Made by a program: the position numbers and the translations under genes
Source of the DNA: Rhizobiales bacterium CCH10-E5
GTDB taxonomy: Bacteria; Pseudomonadota; Alphaproteobacteria; Rhizobiales; Beijerinckiaceae
Length of the DNA: 24,205 nt
Assembly: GCA_001556125.1 (NCBI GenBank)
Contig: LSIG01000060.1
Location: 1 to 24,205 of the forward strand
Direction: 5' to 3'
Shown here: one piece after another, positions 8,768 through 16,960 of the stretch
Layout: each line of letters starts with the position of its first letter
Position numbering within the stretch: the stretch's first letter is position 1
Notes under the pieces: generated by a model
Databases searched by the model: none
What the model was told of the DNA's origin: nothing
Seen by the model: the letters and a program-made list of their open reading frames with translations, nothing else

Positions 8768-11700
8768 GCGGAACCCCCTAATGCGACGATCGCGCGCTTC
8801 GCGAGATCCCGACAATTCGCTCCGAGGGCGTTCAGTCGTTCCAACGTGAGCGCGTTGTCCCGCTGGGATCCGATCTGGTCGCGACACGCGTTTGTCAGTT
8901 GGCCTAGCGCCGCCTCGCCGAGCTTGAGGAGGGCTTCGGTCTCGTTGATAGCGGCGGCCGGCTGTTTGGCGGTCAGGTCGATGATGCCCGCTCGTGTCTC
9001 GGGCGGATGGGGGTGCGCGAGGAGATGGTCGATCGCGGCCTCGACCGACGAAAGGCGTGTTTCCCAGCCCGGTTGCCTGAAGCGCACCAAAGCTTGGCGC
9101 CATTGTCCGACGATCGGGAGCTTCGCGGGCAGCCTGGAATCGGTCGCGACGATCACGTTGTCAACGCGTTCGAGATGCTCGTCGATCGTGCTGCCTCGCA
9201 GCATCTGGTCAAGCGCGGCGCTTGCGCCGGCGAGCCGATCGAACTCGGCGCGAGGGAGCCTCGTCAGCTTCGCGACCGTCTCGGCGAGGATGCTGACAGG
9301 GTAGTGGAAGATGTCGTCAGCGTTATCTGTCGCACCGTCCGCGGGCCGTTCCGGCAGTTTGAACTCGGCCGCAAGGCGCTTGATGACCGCGATGCCTTCG
9401 GCTGCGTCGAGAAGAGCCGCCGCTCCGCTCCCCTGGGTCAATCGGGCCGCCTTCAGCACCTGATCCCTCAGCTTCCCGTGATGTTGGTGCGAGAGCGTCA
9501 GGGTCTCGTCCCATGAGGGCACGCGTGCCTTCGGATCGCTGCTAACTTCGCCCTCTTCGGCGAGGATCGCCGCCCACTGAGCCTCAGGAGGGGCGAGCGG
9601 GGATACGTCGCCGCGCAGCCAGGCCCGTACGGTCAAGATGCCGACGTTCGCCTGGGTCAGGCTGAGGGGGCCGTCGCTGGTCTTGGGCGTCCTGGCTTCG
9701 ATGTGCTTTCGGACGAGCGGCTCGAGGAGCCTGATGGCTTTCGCTACGTTTCGCCGGTTGGAGTCTCGTTGGCCATCTGGCGCGTTCCTGAATTCAGCCT
9801 GCTTGCTTTCCGAGATCGCCATGGTTGCAGCGAAGGCCCATTCGTCGGCAGGCAAGATGAAGTAGGACTCCTTCTTCCGCGTCGTCGTGCCGGTGAACTT
9901 GACGTTGCTCTCGCTGAGCATCGCTTCGAATACCGAGGGCGAGGCATCGATCCGTCGGGGATCGATTCGGGAGACGAGGTCGAAGGCAAGGCGGTCCCAA
10001 ATCGGTGGAAGCTGCGCCCCTGACAGGAGGAACTGGTCGCGATCGCTCAGCAGGCGCTCATGGTCGCTTGCCGTGACCTTCATCTTGCGGAGGACGGCCT
10101 TGGGTGTGTTCGCCGTATCACGGCGCTCAGGCTTCGCGCTGTCGGAGGGCGCGCGGGTGCTGACAGGTCTGCTAACCTCCGAGGCCGTTTGCGACCCTTC
10201 CGCATGCTCTTGTTCTGCAGCCGCCGGTTGGAGTTCGACTGGTGCTTCCGTAGGCTCGCCACTGTGGCTCGCGTTGGTGGGCGGCTCCTGGATAGCGTCG
10301 TCCTGACCTATCCATGGAAGGTTGAACCGCGTGAAGATGGCTTGACTGACGCCCGCATAGAGCGTCCCATGCGCATCTTCCCGCGTTGAAGGGTCTTTCC
10401 GCTCACCCCAGAAGGCGATCAAGCGTTTGGCGCGCTCGCGCGTGTCCCTTTCGGGGATCGCCGACAAGCGCTGCTCGATGACGGGATGGAGTGAAGTTGA
10501 TCCAGGCTCGAGGGCGTCATGGCTCGTCACCTCGGCATTGGGATAGCGCCCCTCGTCCAGGACGTACGGGCGCGTCAGCGTGGGCGTCAGGATACCCTGG
10601 ATGATTCCACGCGGCGTCTGCCAGTTGCTGCCATTGTCGCTCGACTTCAGTGCCGAGAAGAACTTCTCGATCGAATGCTCTGTGAACGGGAAGAGGCCGA
10701 CCCCGTCTCGAGCGCCGAACACATCATGGCAATCCTGTTGGCGGGGACACGACACGCACGGGTTGGGCGGGGGCGGCCGCTCGCCGTTCAAGCGGGGTGC
10801 GGCGGCCCATGCGTCGATCGCCCGCGGCCCCGCCCTCGCCGCGGAGAGGTAAGTCGCGACGAACCGCGAGCGCGCCTCGGCACTTCGGACGCTGGCCACG
10901 TCCTGGAGCGCGTCGTCGTCGCCGTCGCCCAGGCTGATGTCGTGAGTGATGCGCTGGCGGTAGTTCGCCGCAAGGTGCTGTCGAAAGTAGTTGGGCGTGA
11001 GCCCGATGACGGAAATCTGGTCGCACAGGTCGTTCGTGGTGGTGGAGTCGGCGACGAGGACGTCGATCAGGGCGTCATCCAGGCCCTGGAACGCCGTGAT
11101 ATCCTCTAACAGAAGGACGAGGCGCCGGCCGTCGCGCTTCAGCGCGCGCCTCAAATCGAAGAATATCTCCTTCAGCTTCGACGCGGGCACGCCGAGGGAT
11201 TCTTGGATCGCGGGGTTCGTCCGCGCGTTGAGTGCTTTAGCGAGTCCGGCTGAGAACGGGACCTTGCTCGCGTGTCTCTCCAGAACCTCTTCGGGAGACC
11301 ATTCCGCCTGCTGCAAGTCGTCGAGGATGGGCGCTTCCTGGGCTATTCGATTCAGGAGCCTTTGCGCTGGGCCTGAGATCACCTTTTCTTTGAACCGGAC
11401 AAGATCGGTCATCTCGTACGGGCTGAAGGTCGCGGTCTCGGAATCGCGCTGTCCGTCCTCGTTGGTGAGGACACTGAGGACCCTGCGCGGCGCCTGCCAT
11501 TCGCGCTGCACGATGAGCGTTGCCAGGATGTCGCCCGGCGCGTGCGTCTGGCAGAACCCGACGTCTGGGGGCGGCGTTTCGAGGTAGTCGGGCCTGAGCG
11601 AGTTTGCGAGCTTCGAGGTGAAGTCGGCGAGCTTGCCCTCGAAGCTTTTGGGTTGCCTAGCGCCGAAGTCTCCGATGACCGAGGCGTAGGCCGGCGCGCT

Positions 11701-12084
11701 GGATGCCAGTTCGGCCCGAAGCACCCGGAGGGACCCTTCTAGACTGGCGCTGGCGCGCTGGAGCAGCAGTGGGATGTCCCTGCCGTCGGCGGTCGGCCAC
11801 TCGTACTTCAGCCATTGGATTAGGTGCGACTTGCCCGAGCCCGGCTCGCCTCGCACGACGGCGAAGGCGTGCCGGCGTCCTGGATTGGAGAGTGCCTCGA
11901 GTACGCCGTCTTCCGAAGCCTCAGGGACTGAGGCGATTTCCGAACCTCCGATGGAAAAGTCGCGGATCGGCGTGTGTGTCGCGAGGAAGATGCCGTCGCG
12001 GGCGGCCAGGGCCTCCGTCCTGAGGACGGCTCCTGCGCCATCCTCGCCCCAGCACGAGGTCGCGAGTGTGGTGTCGGCACTCAT
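8764..12084 (-). CDS. dpdH: DpdH-like P-loop ATPase (1,106 aa)
   Basis: This large STAND/AAA-like ATPase has Walker A GEPGSGKS at residues 79-86 and a hydrophobic Walker B strand ending LLLLEDI at about 320-328. A short cysteine cluster (CVSCPRQQDC, about 441-452) may bind zinc or a metal cluster. A Pro/Glu/Ser-rich, probably disordered linker spans about 593-660. The C-terminal 440 residues are mostly helical and resemble no enzyme I know. The ATG overlaps the stop of the dpdG-like gene as ATGA, and the downstream gene is coupled the same way. DpdH of the Dpd system is a protein of about 1,000 residues annotated as an ATP-binding protein and sits between dpdG and dpdI, matching here in size and order. 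In that system dpdD-K are associated with restriction of unmodified DNA; the precise biochemical step of DpdH is not established. An ATP-driven assembly or signalling role is inference. Confidence 0.7.
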   Translation of the reverse strand: MSADTTLATSCWGEDGAGAVLRTEALAARDGIFLATHTPIRDFSIGGSEIASVPEASEDGVLEALSNPGRRHAFAVVRGEPGSGKSHLIQWLKYEWPTADGRDIPLLLQRASASLEGSLRVLRAELASSAPAYASVIGDFGARQPKSFEGKLADFTSKLANSLRPDYLETPPPDVGFCQTHAPGDILATLIVQREWQAPRRVLSVLTNEDGQRDSETATFSPYEMTDLVRFKEKVISGPAQRLLNRIAQEAPILDDLQQAEWSPEEVLERHASKVPFSAGLAKALNARTNPAIQESLGVPASKLKEIFFDLRRALKRDGRRLVLLLEDITAFQGLDDALIDVLVADSTTTNDLCDQISVIGLTPNYFRQHLAANYRQRITHDISLGDGDDDALQDVASVRSAEARSRFVATYLSAARAGPRAIDAWAAAPRLNGERPPPPNPCVSCPRQQDCHDVFGARDGVGLFPFTEHSIEKFFSALKSSDNGSNWQTPRGIIQGILTPTLTRPYVLDEGRYPNAEVTSHDALEPGSTSLHPVIEQRLSAIPERDTRERAKRLIAFWGERKDPSTREDAHGTLYAGVSQAIFTRFNLPWIGQDDAIQEPPTNASHSGEPTEAPVELQPAAAEQEHAEGSQTASEVSRPVSTRAPSDSAKPERRDTANTPKAVLRKMKVTASDHERLLSDRDQFLLSGAQLPPIWDRLAFDLVSRIDPRRIDASPSVFEAMLSESNVKFTGTTTRKKESYFILPADEWAFAATMAISESKQAEFRNAPDGQRDSNRRNVAKAIRLLEPLVRKHIEARTPKTSDGPLSLTQANVGILTVRAWLRGDVSPLAPPEAQWAAILAEEGEVSSDPKARVPSWDETLTLSHQHHGKLRDQVLKAARLTQGSGAAALLDAAEGIAVIKRLAAEFKLPERPADGATDNADDIFHYPVSILAETVAKLTRLPRAEFDRLAGASAALDQMLRGSTIDEHLERVDNVIVATDSRLPAKLPIVGQWRQALVRFRQPGWETRLSSVEAAIDHLLAHPHPPETRAGIIDLTAKQPAAAINETEALLKLGEAALGQLTNACRDQIGSQRDNALTLERLNALGANCRDLAKRAIVALGGSA

Positions 12085-12962
12085 GCGGGACTCCGGTCCA
12101 TGAAGCTCACCTCCGAGAACGACTTGGTCGGGTCGGCATAGTCTGAGGTCAAGCCGACTTGGCCGGCAGCATCACCGACGGTGGTAAGTCGGATGATGCC
12201 TTCGTCGCGGAGGTTGCGGAGCGCGGCGCTCAACAGGACGCCGCACTCTCCGGGCCGCGGAGCCTGACCCGTGACGCTCGCGAAGAGATGTCCGCCGGGA
12301 AGGAAGGGCAAGCGCGTCCGCGCCCACCTGACGAATTGCGAGGCGGGTTGCGTTACCGCGAACTGGGGGCCGGCTCTTGCGATCTCAGAACGCAGGCGTC
12401 GCGTGACGTCTGGGATGAAAGATCCCTGGCCGATGTCCTCGATGAGGCCAAGGTTGACCATCCAGCGCTGCCACGGGGCTTTTTTGGTCGTGTTGAATAG
12501 GGCGCCGCTGGGATTGGCAGTCGCTGCTGCTGCTCGGACTTCGTCCGCGAAGCTGCTGACGTCGAGGTGATCGCAGAACCAGCTGAGGCTGCGCAGTTGA
12601 TCGCATTTGAGCGCGACGATGGCGTAGGCGATGAGCAGGAGCGCATTGTCGTCGTCCTCTTCGGCGTCACCGCGTCCGCCATCCGTGGCCGCCAGGATGC
12701 GATCATAGCAGAGGTCGGAGAATTCGGCCTGCGTCGTCGGCGTTGGCGCGACCTGGGATCGCAGGGTCGTCCTGTCCGTCCCGATGAGATTCAGGCTCGT
12801 CGCGGCCCCGACCGTCTGGGTAAATGCAACTTGCTCTTCTGCCCTCGATATCATGATCGATTGGACGACATCCCTTGGAGCCTCGCCGCCGAGCGCGTCC
12901 AACAGCTTGAGCAGGCCGAAGATGCGTTCTGGCGTATGGGCGGTGTCCGACAGGAGGCTCAT
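12081..12962 (-). CDS. dpdG: DpdG-like protein (293 aa)
   Basis: The start ATG at 12,962 overlaps the stop of the RecQ-like helicase gene (ATGA), and its own stop overlaps the ATPase start. The protein begins MSLLSDTAHTPERIFGLLKLL. The first 70 residues have the look of a winged helix (TPERIFGLLKLLDALGGEAPRDVVQ). An acidic loop, GDAEEDDDN, lies near residue 100. A second helical domain contains KAPWQRWMVNLGLIED, and the C-terminal part (RNLRDEGIIRLTTVGD) again resembles a winged helix. No nuclease or ATPase motif is seen. Between dpdF-like and dpdH-like genes, and with about 290 residues, it fits DpdG, whose function is unknown. A DNA-binding or scaffold subunit is inferred from the winged-helix appearance. 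The identification rests mainly on size, position and general resemblance. Confidence 0.65.
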   Translation of the reverse strand: MSLLSDTAHTPERIFGLLKLLDALGGEAPRDVVQSIMISRAEEQVAFTQTVGAATSLNLIGTDRTTLRSQVAPTPTTQAEFSDLCYDRILAATDGGRGDAEEDDDNALLLIAYAIVALKCDQLRSLSWFCDHLDVSSFADEVRAAAATANPSGALFNTTKKAPWQRWMVNLGLIEDIGQGSFIPDVTRRLRSEIARAGPQFAVTQPASQFVRWARTRLPFLPGGHLFASVTGQAPRPGECGVLLSAALRNLRDEGIIRLTTVGDAAGQVGLTSDYADPTKSFSEVSFMDRSPA

Positions 12963-15421
12963 TGGCGCGAGGGCTCCGCTTGCCCTGCGCCGTCGAGAAG
13001 GCTCTCGAGCGTGATGGGCGGATGGATGGTGGCTGATGTGATCGGTCTGCCCGCCAGGCGGGCTCTCGCCGGCACGGCGACCATCACCATGGCCTTGCCC
13101 GGCAACCCGCGGAGATGGTCAACGACGGGCCACCAACTGTCGGGAGGATCGAATTCGGGCGGCATGAGGAACAGGGGGCATCCTTCTATAGGATCGAGAT
13201 CCGTCGGGTCGGCTGGCCAGGGGTCCACAAGGCCGAGCGCGAGCGGCTCTTTCGAAAGCCTCTTGGCAACGGAGGTTGCGTCTTCGGGCGGCACGACGAA
13301 GTGCTGCGCACCGCCTCTTGCAAAGAGCCGAACCGACTCCAGCAGCGCGCGGCGCTCCCTCGCGCCTTCGTACGTCAAAAGGTGAATTCCGGGAGGATGA
13401 CTTGCCGGCGCAGTGGCCTTAGCGCGCCAACCGCCCTCGCGCTTCGGCCGGGCGCGGGTCCGCTCTTCCGGAGCCCTGAGACCACGGCGAAGGCAGTAGT
13501 CGCAGTGGCCGCAAGGCGGAAAGTCGATCGCGTCGGGCACGATCGACTGGAATGCGCCGATCAAGAGGCAGTCCTTTTGTCCCTCCAGTAACCCCTTCAG
13601 ATGTTCATGGTCGGATTGGCCTCTGCTTGCCTCATGGCGGATGAAGCGATCGAATTCCTTCCATGCGGGGTTGTCAGCATCTGCTTCGACGATTTCGTCG
13701 TGCTGGATGACGATAGTCCAGCGGTCCGCCTCCGTTCCATCATCCCCATCGCCTTCGACGACCTCGATGGCATTGGCCCTCTGCATGGAGAGCAGAAGGT
13801 GCCGGTTCCAGTTGATGTTGTAGTCTGAGTCCGCGACGTTCACTCCGGCGTGTGCAGCCTTGAGGTCGAGGTCTCCGAGTCGCCGACCATCGCCTGTCCA
13901 AGACCAGATCCCGGAGCGTTCGAGGGCCCGCCACCGAGCTTTGGCCGTTTCGGAGGACAGGTTGTCGCCGATGGCCATACGCCGAGCCAAGCTCTCATCG
14001 CTCCGCATCGCCGGCGACTTTGTCCAAAGCGCGATGCCGAAGGCGCGGTTCCCATCCCGACCCGCTCTGCCGATCTCCTGGTAGTAGCGAGCGGTGGTCT
14101 CGGGCAGGCACGCGTGGATGACGGTCCGGACGTCGGCCTTGTCGATCCCCATCCCGAAGGCGGACGTGGCGACCATCAGGTCTATCTGATTTTCCGACCA
14201 CCGTTGCACGATGTCACGCCGTTCGCGTTGGGGCGTCTCGCCAGTGAAGAGGCCGATCCGCTGGTAACCGCGCTCGTTGGTCAACCGACGGAAGACTTCC
14301 TTGGCCCGATCTACCTCGGTTACGTAGACGATCGTCGGCCGGGGTGCGAGGTCGACCGCCTCCAGGAGGACGGCGTCGCGAACCCGGCCGTCCTGAAAAC
14401 TCTTCGCCGACAACGAGAACTCGTATCGCGGCTCGCTCCCGTCGATGTAGAGCCAATCGCCGTCGCGCTTGTAGCTCGCCCTCAGCAAATCTTCCGTCGA
14501 TGGGGAAAGAGTTGCCGACAGGAGGAGAATTTTCACCTGATGACGCGACCGAACGGAGTTGGCCCAGGTCGCGAAATGCTGAAAGGCAGGTCGAAAGCTC
14601 CGCCCCCAATCCTCGACCATGTGGGCCTCGTCGATCGCGATGGCGGCGAGACGCCCCGGCAGGATGGTCTTCAGCCCGTCCGAACGGTCGGCTGCCTGAG
14701 TGAGAACATCTTTGAGGTCGAGCGCCTTCTCGGGAGAAGTGATGAGGATGGGAACCTCTCCACGGCGCGTGGCGTCGACTATTGCCTGCTTTTCGTCGGT
14801 AGGTTGGTCGCCTGTGAGGCACCTGGCCTTGTCCAGGCCCGGGAAATTTTTGAGGGAGCGCTCGTGATCGAGGGCCAGGGCGATCGTGGGGACGATGAGC
14901 AGCACGAACGCGTGCGGGTCCGCCTCCCGCTCGAGCAGGGCGAGCGTTTGGAAGCAAAGGCTTTTGCCGCCTCCGGTCGGCAGGCCGACCATGAGCGTGG
15001 CACTTTCTGGCATCGTTACCACGGCGCGAACGGCCGCTTTCTGGGCGATGGAGCGGTATCCCGACCGGTTCGTAGAACGAAGCAGGAAGGCATCAGGCGC
15101 GCATGTTGCTATTGCGTTAGCGGATTCCTGCTCGATAAGGCGGAAAACGAAGTCGGGTATCGCGTTGGTCGTATGATCACCGGCTCGCAGTGCTACCGAC
15201 GCTCCCCCGTCTACGATTTCGAGGCCAAACCGCGCGAGTTCATCCCTGTGCGCCGCGAGCCAATCTTGCCCGTTTCGCTCGAAACTGCGTCGGCCCCCTT
15301 GCCTGCGGACGACCTCTCTAAGCATCGCGAGCCTGTCGGCCAACGAATCACAATCGCAGAAGCGCTGAAAATTCGATGCGATATCAGCATCCAGAAAATC
15401 GCGTCCCGTGGCACGCTCCAA
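12959..15421 (-). CDS. dpdF: DpdF-like RecQ-family ATP-dependent DNA helicase (820 aa)
   Basis: This is an SF2 helicase of RecQ type. Walker A GLPTGGGKS is at residues 146-154, DEAH at about 262-265, SAT (motif III) follows, then TSAFGMGIDKADVRTVIHA (motif V) and QEIGRAGRDG (motif VI, about 448-457). A CGHCDYC cluster near 637-643, with a Cys about 20 residues upstream, resembles the RecQ zinc-binding site. An N-terminal extension of about 130 residues precedes the helicase core, and a 180-residue tail follows the zinc site; no HRDC domain is evident. The proposed start is TTG with GAGG five bases upstream. The frame stays open farther upstream but I saw no better start. It heads the F-G-H-I operon, with 4-nt overlaps to the next gene. 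RecQ-like DpdF belongs to the restriction part of the Dpd system, and substrate unwinding for DNA cleavage is the likely role. RecQ-family helicase is near certain; the DpdF name rests on the combination of size and neighbours. Confidence 0.8.
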   Translation of the reverse strand: MERATGRDFLDADIASNFQRFCDCDSLADRLAMLREVVRRQGGRRSFERNGQDWLAAHRDELARFGLEIVDGGASVALRAGDHTTNAIPDFVFRLIEQESANAIATCAPDAFLLRSTNRSGYRSIAQKAAVRAVVTMPESATLMVGLPTGGGKSLCFQTLALLEREADPHAFVLLIVPTIALALDHERSLKNFPGLDKARCLTGDQPTDEKQAIVDATRRGEVPILITSPEKALDLKDVLTQAADRSDGLKTILPGRLAAIAIDEAHMVEDWGRSFRPAFQHFATWANSVRSRHQVKILLLSATLSPSTEDLLRASYKRDGDWLYIDGSEPRYEFSLSAKSFQDGRVRDAVLLEAVDLAPRPTIVYVTEVDRAKEVFRRLTNERGYQRIGLFTGETPQRERRDIVQRWSENQIDLMVATSAFGMGIDKADVRTVIHACLPETTARYYQEIGRAGRDGNRAFGIALWTKSPAMRSDESLARRMAIGDNLSSETAKARWRALERSGIWSWTGDGRRLGDLDLKAAHAGVNVADSDYNINWNRHLLLSMQRANAIEVVEGDGDDGTEADRWTIVIQHDEIVEADADNPAWKEFDRFIRHEASRGQSDHEHLKGLLEGQKDCLLIGAFQSIVPDAIDFPPCGHCDYCLRRGLRAPEERTRARPKREGGWRAKATAPASHPPGIHLLTYEGARERRALLESVRLFARGGAQHFVVPPEDATSVAKRLSKEPLALGLVDPWPADPTDLDPIEGCPLFLMPPEFDPPDSWWPVVDHLRGLPGKAMVMVAVPARARLAGRPITSATIHPPITLESLLDGAGQAEPSRQ

Positions 15422-15482
15422 TATCGCCTCGCGTCCCGTTATTAAGGCCGACGGCTTTTACGCGACCTCCCGAATCGACTTT

Positions 15483-15517
15483 CTATATAACGTCAGCGGA
15501 TGGCAATTTATCGTCAA
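15483..15517 (-). promoter_or_regulatory. Weak promoter-like sequence upstream of dpdF
   Basis: Read on the minus strand, TTGACG (15,517-15,512) is followed 22 nt later by TATATAG (15,489-15,483). The individual hexamers are good but the spacing is too long for a standard sigma-70 promoter, so this may need an activator or be chance in an AT-rich stretch. It lies about 60 nt upstream of the TTG start of the dpdF-like gene, with no other gene between. Confidence 0.25.
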
Positions 15518-15681
15518 GTTAGAGTCGAACAAAAACTGCGTGGTACTGTGAATTGCATTTCCACGGCGGGCAGCCTGGATGTTCCTATCTAACCGGCTCG
15601 TCACTTGGCGGTGGGCTGTAGATCAACTCTAGGTTTGCAGCCAGACCCGTCACCGAGTGGAAATATTAGGCACGGTTTGCA

Positions 15682-15693
15682 ATTTTGCAAAAT
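15682..15693. repeat. 12-bp perfect palindrome ATTTTGCAAAAT
   Basis: A perfect 6+6 palindrome in the spacer between the dpdF leader and the transposase remnant. It could be a dimeric regulator site or part of the decayed insertion element. It is about 260 nt upstream of dpdF, far for an operator. Confidence 0.25.
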
Positions 15694-15711
15694 CAAAGAA
15701 GTCAGTGTCCG

Positions 15712-15882
15712 GTCAGGGAGTGGATCGCGCAGGTCGGCGCGAAGACGGCGTTCATCGAGCCTGGCAGTCCTTGGGAGAACGGCTACGGCGAGAGCTTCAA
15801 TTTCAAGCTTCGCGACGAGTTCCTGTATGGCGGGCTTTTCTACAGCCTCCTAGTGGACGCCGAGGCAATCCGGCTAGTCGAG
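15712..15882 (+). pseudogene. IS3-family transposase (OrfB) C-terminal remnant
   Basis: The translated segment contains EPGSPWENGYGESFNFKL followed by RDEF, then LFYSL. This is the hallmark block around the last catalytic Glu of IS3-family (IS407/IS401-like) transposases, normally GSPWENGY-ESFN-LRDE-L-FYSL. The usual upstream DDE domain and the downstream WR-YN-RPHS-LGY segment are absent. Similarity starts about at VREW and decays after LVDAEAIRLVE. It therefore represents roughly 55-60 residues of a protein of about 280, clearly inactive. No inverted repeats could be assigned. It lies between the minus-strand dpdF operon and the 3' end of the oxidoreductase gene, and records a past transposition at the island boundary. 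Confidence 0.75.
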
Positions 15883-15956
15883 GCGGTAGGACGAGCGGGC
15901 TCATCGATCGCCTCGATTGCGTCAAGCCGAGGCCGGTTCGGGTCACGCGGCAGGGA

Positions 15957-16949
15957 TCAGGCGCCGGCGCCGCACTCTGTCTTCAGCACAATCTTGCCGA
16001 AGTGGCAGTTCGTTCGCATCAGCGCGAGGGCGTCTTCAACCGCCTCGAGCGGAAACTGCGCCGCGATGGGCAATCGCAACTGCCCACCGGAGACGGCGTC
16101 CCAGAGGTCTGCCCGCACTCGCGCGTTGATTTCAGCGATCTCGTCGATAGTCCGCGTGCGGAAGGTGACGCCGACATAGGCGATGCGCTTGAGGGCGTGG
16201 AGATCGAAATCGAAGGGGCCTGTAATGCCGCCTAAGCGGCCGACGTTGACGATGCGGCCCTTGATCGCCGCGGCTGCGAGGTTGGCGTTCATCATCGGGC
16301 CCGCCACCTGATCTATGATCACGTCGACGCCCCGCCCCCCCGTCGCATCGCGTACGGCGTCCGGCCAATCCGGCTGCGTGGTGTCAATCGCGTGCGTTGC
16401 CCCGAAATTCGTGAGGCGGGAGCGCCGCTCCGCGTTGCCTGACGTACCGATGACCACGGATGCCCCGGTGAGCGCGGCGACCTGGAGCCCCATCAGGCCC
16501 ACGCCCGAACTGGCACCCTGAACCATGATCGTCTCCCCCGGCCTCAACCCCCCGTTGGTGACGACCGCGTCGTGCATCGTCTGGAGTGCCACTGGCAACG
16601 TGGCGGCGGTGACGAAATCGATGCCTTCGGGTATGGGCATCGCGCGCCGTGCATCGACGATCGCATAGTCCGCATAGGCGCCAAGGCCGGAACACATCAC
16701 CCGGTCACCGTGTGCGAAGTCCCTGACCTCAGCGCCCGTCTCCTCAACCGTGCCCGCCCATTCCAGTCCGGGTATTGTGCCCGGTCCGCCGAAGGACCCG
16801 TGACGAGCACCGGCGGCCACGCCGAGATCCGCCCGGTTAAGCCCGGCCGCGTGAACTTTTACCAAGAGATCGTACGATCCGGGCCGGGGCATGGCCACCT
16901 TCTCTAGAACGAGCCTCCCGTCTCTGACGACCGCCGCGCGCATCCACAT
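15957..16949 (-). CDS. Zinc-independent MDR quinone oxidoreductase-like NAD(P)H-dependent enzyme (330 aa)
   Basis: A medium-chain dehydrogenase/reductase of the quinone oxidoreductase (QOR) type. The N-terminal GroES-like domain holds the GLNRADLGVAAG segment (about residues 36-47) typical of zinc-free members. The Rossmann fold has GASSGVG at 145-151 for NAD(P)H. The conserved cysteines of the structural zinc lobe are absent. The chosen start is the ATG at 16,949 (MWMRAAVV), with GAGAGG seven bases upstream. A second ATG at 16,943 is possible, while the longer upstream frame runs into the TetR gene and was not used. It lies 11 nt downstream of the TetR gene and is surely co-transcribed with it. 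It likely reduces an enone or enoyl-type intermediate, or a quinone. The substrate cannot be read from sequence, but the neighbouring CoA pathway suggests an acyl or enoyl compound. Confidence 0.85.
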   Translation of the reverse strand: MWMRAAVVRDGRLVLEKVAMPRPGSYDLLVKVHAAGLNRADLGVAAGARHGSFGGPGTIPGLEWAGTVEETGAEVRDFAHGDRVMCSGLGAYADYAIVDARRAMPIPEGIDFVTAATLPVALQTMHDAVVTNGGLRPGETIMVQGASSGVGLMGLQVAALTGASVVIGTSGNAERRSRLTNFGATHAIDTTQPDWPDAVRDATGGRGVDVIIDQVAGPMMNANLAAAAIKGRIVNVGRLGGITGPFDFDLHALKRIAYVGVTFRTRTIDEIAEINARVRADLWDAVSGGQLRLPIAAQFPLEAVEDALALMRTNCHFGKIVLKTECGAGA

Positions 16950-16960
16950 GTTGCATCCTC

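Larger units (their letters stand above)
15422..15711. other. Intergenic spacer between the defence operon and an IS remnant
   Basis: About 290 bases with no supported gene, visibly AT-richer than either side. They contain the 5' leader of the dpdF operon on the minus strand, a weak promoter-like arrangement, and a 12-bp perfect palindrome (15,682-15,693). Open frames on the plus strand crossing it have no recognisable protein features until about 15,712. Confidence 0.5.

Noticed and set aside
8768..9103. N-terminal extension of the small helical protein upstream of its ATG
   Set aside because: It lies inside the ATPase gene, is Arg/Pro-rich without structure, and the ATGA-coupled ATG matches the other junctions of the operon.
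13850..15445. 531-aa plus-strand open frame antisense to the RecQ-like helicase gene
   Set aside because: No recognisable domain; it is the usual long shadow frame opposite a high-GC gene, and the minus strand has all helicase motifs.
15657..16235. 192-aa plus-strand frame across the IS remnant and oxidoreductase 3' end
   Set aside because: The transposase similarity is in another frame and the rest is antisense to the oxidoreductase.
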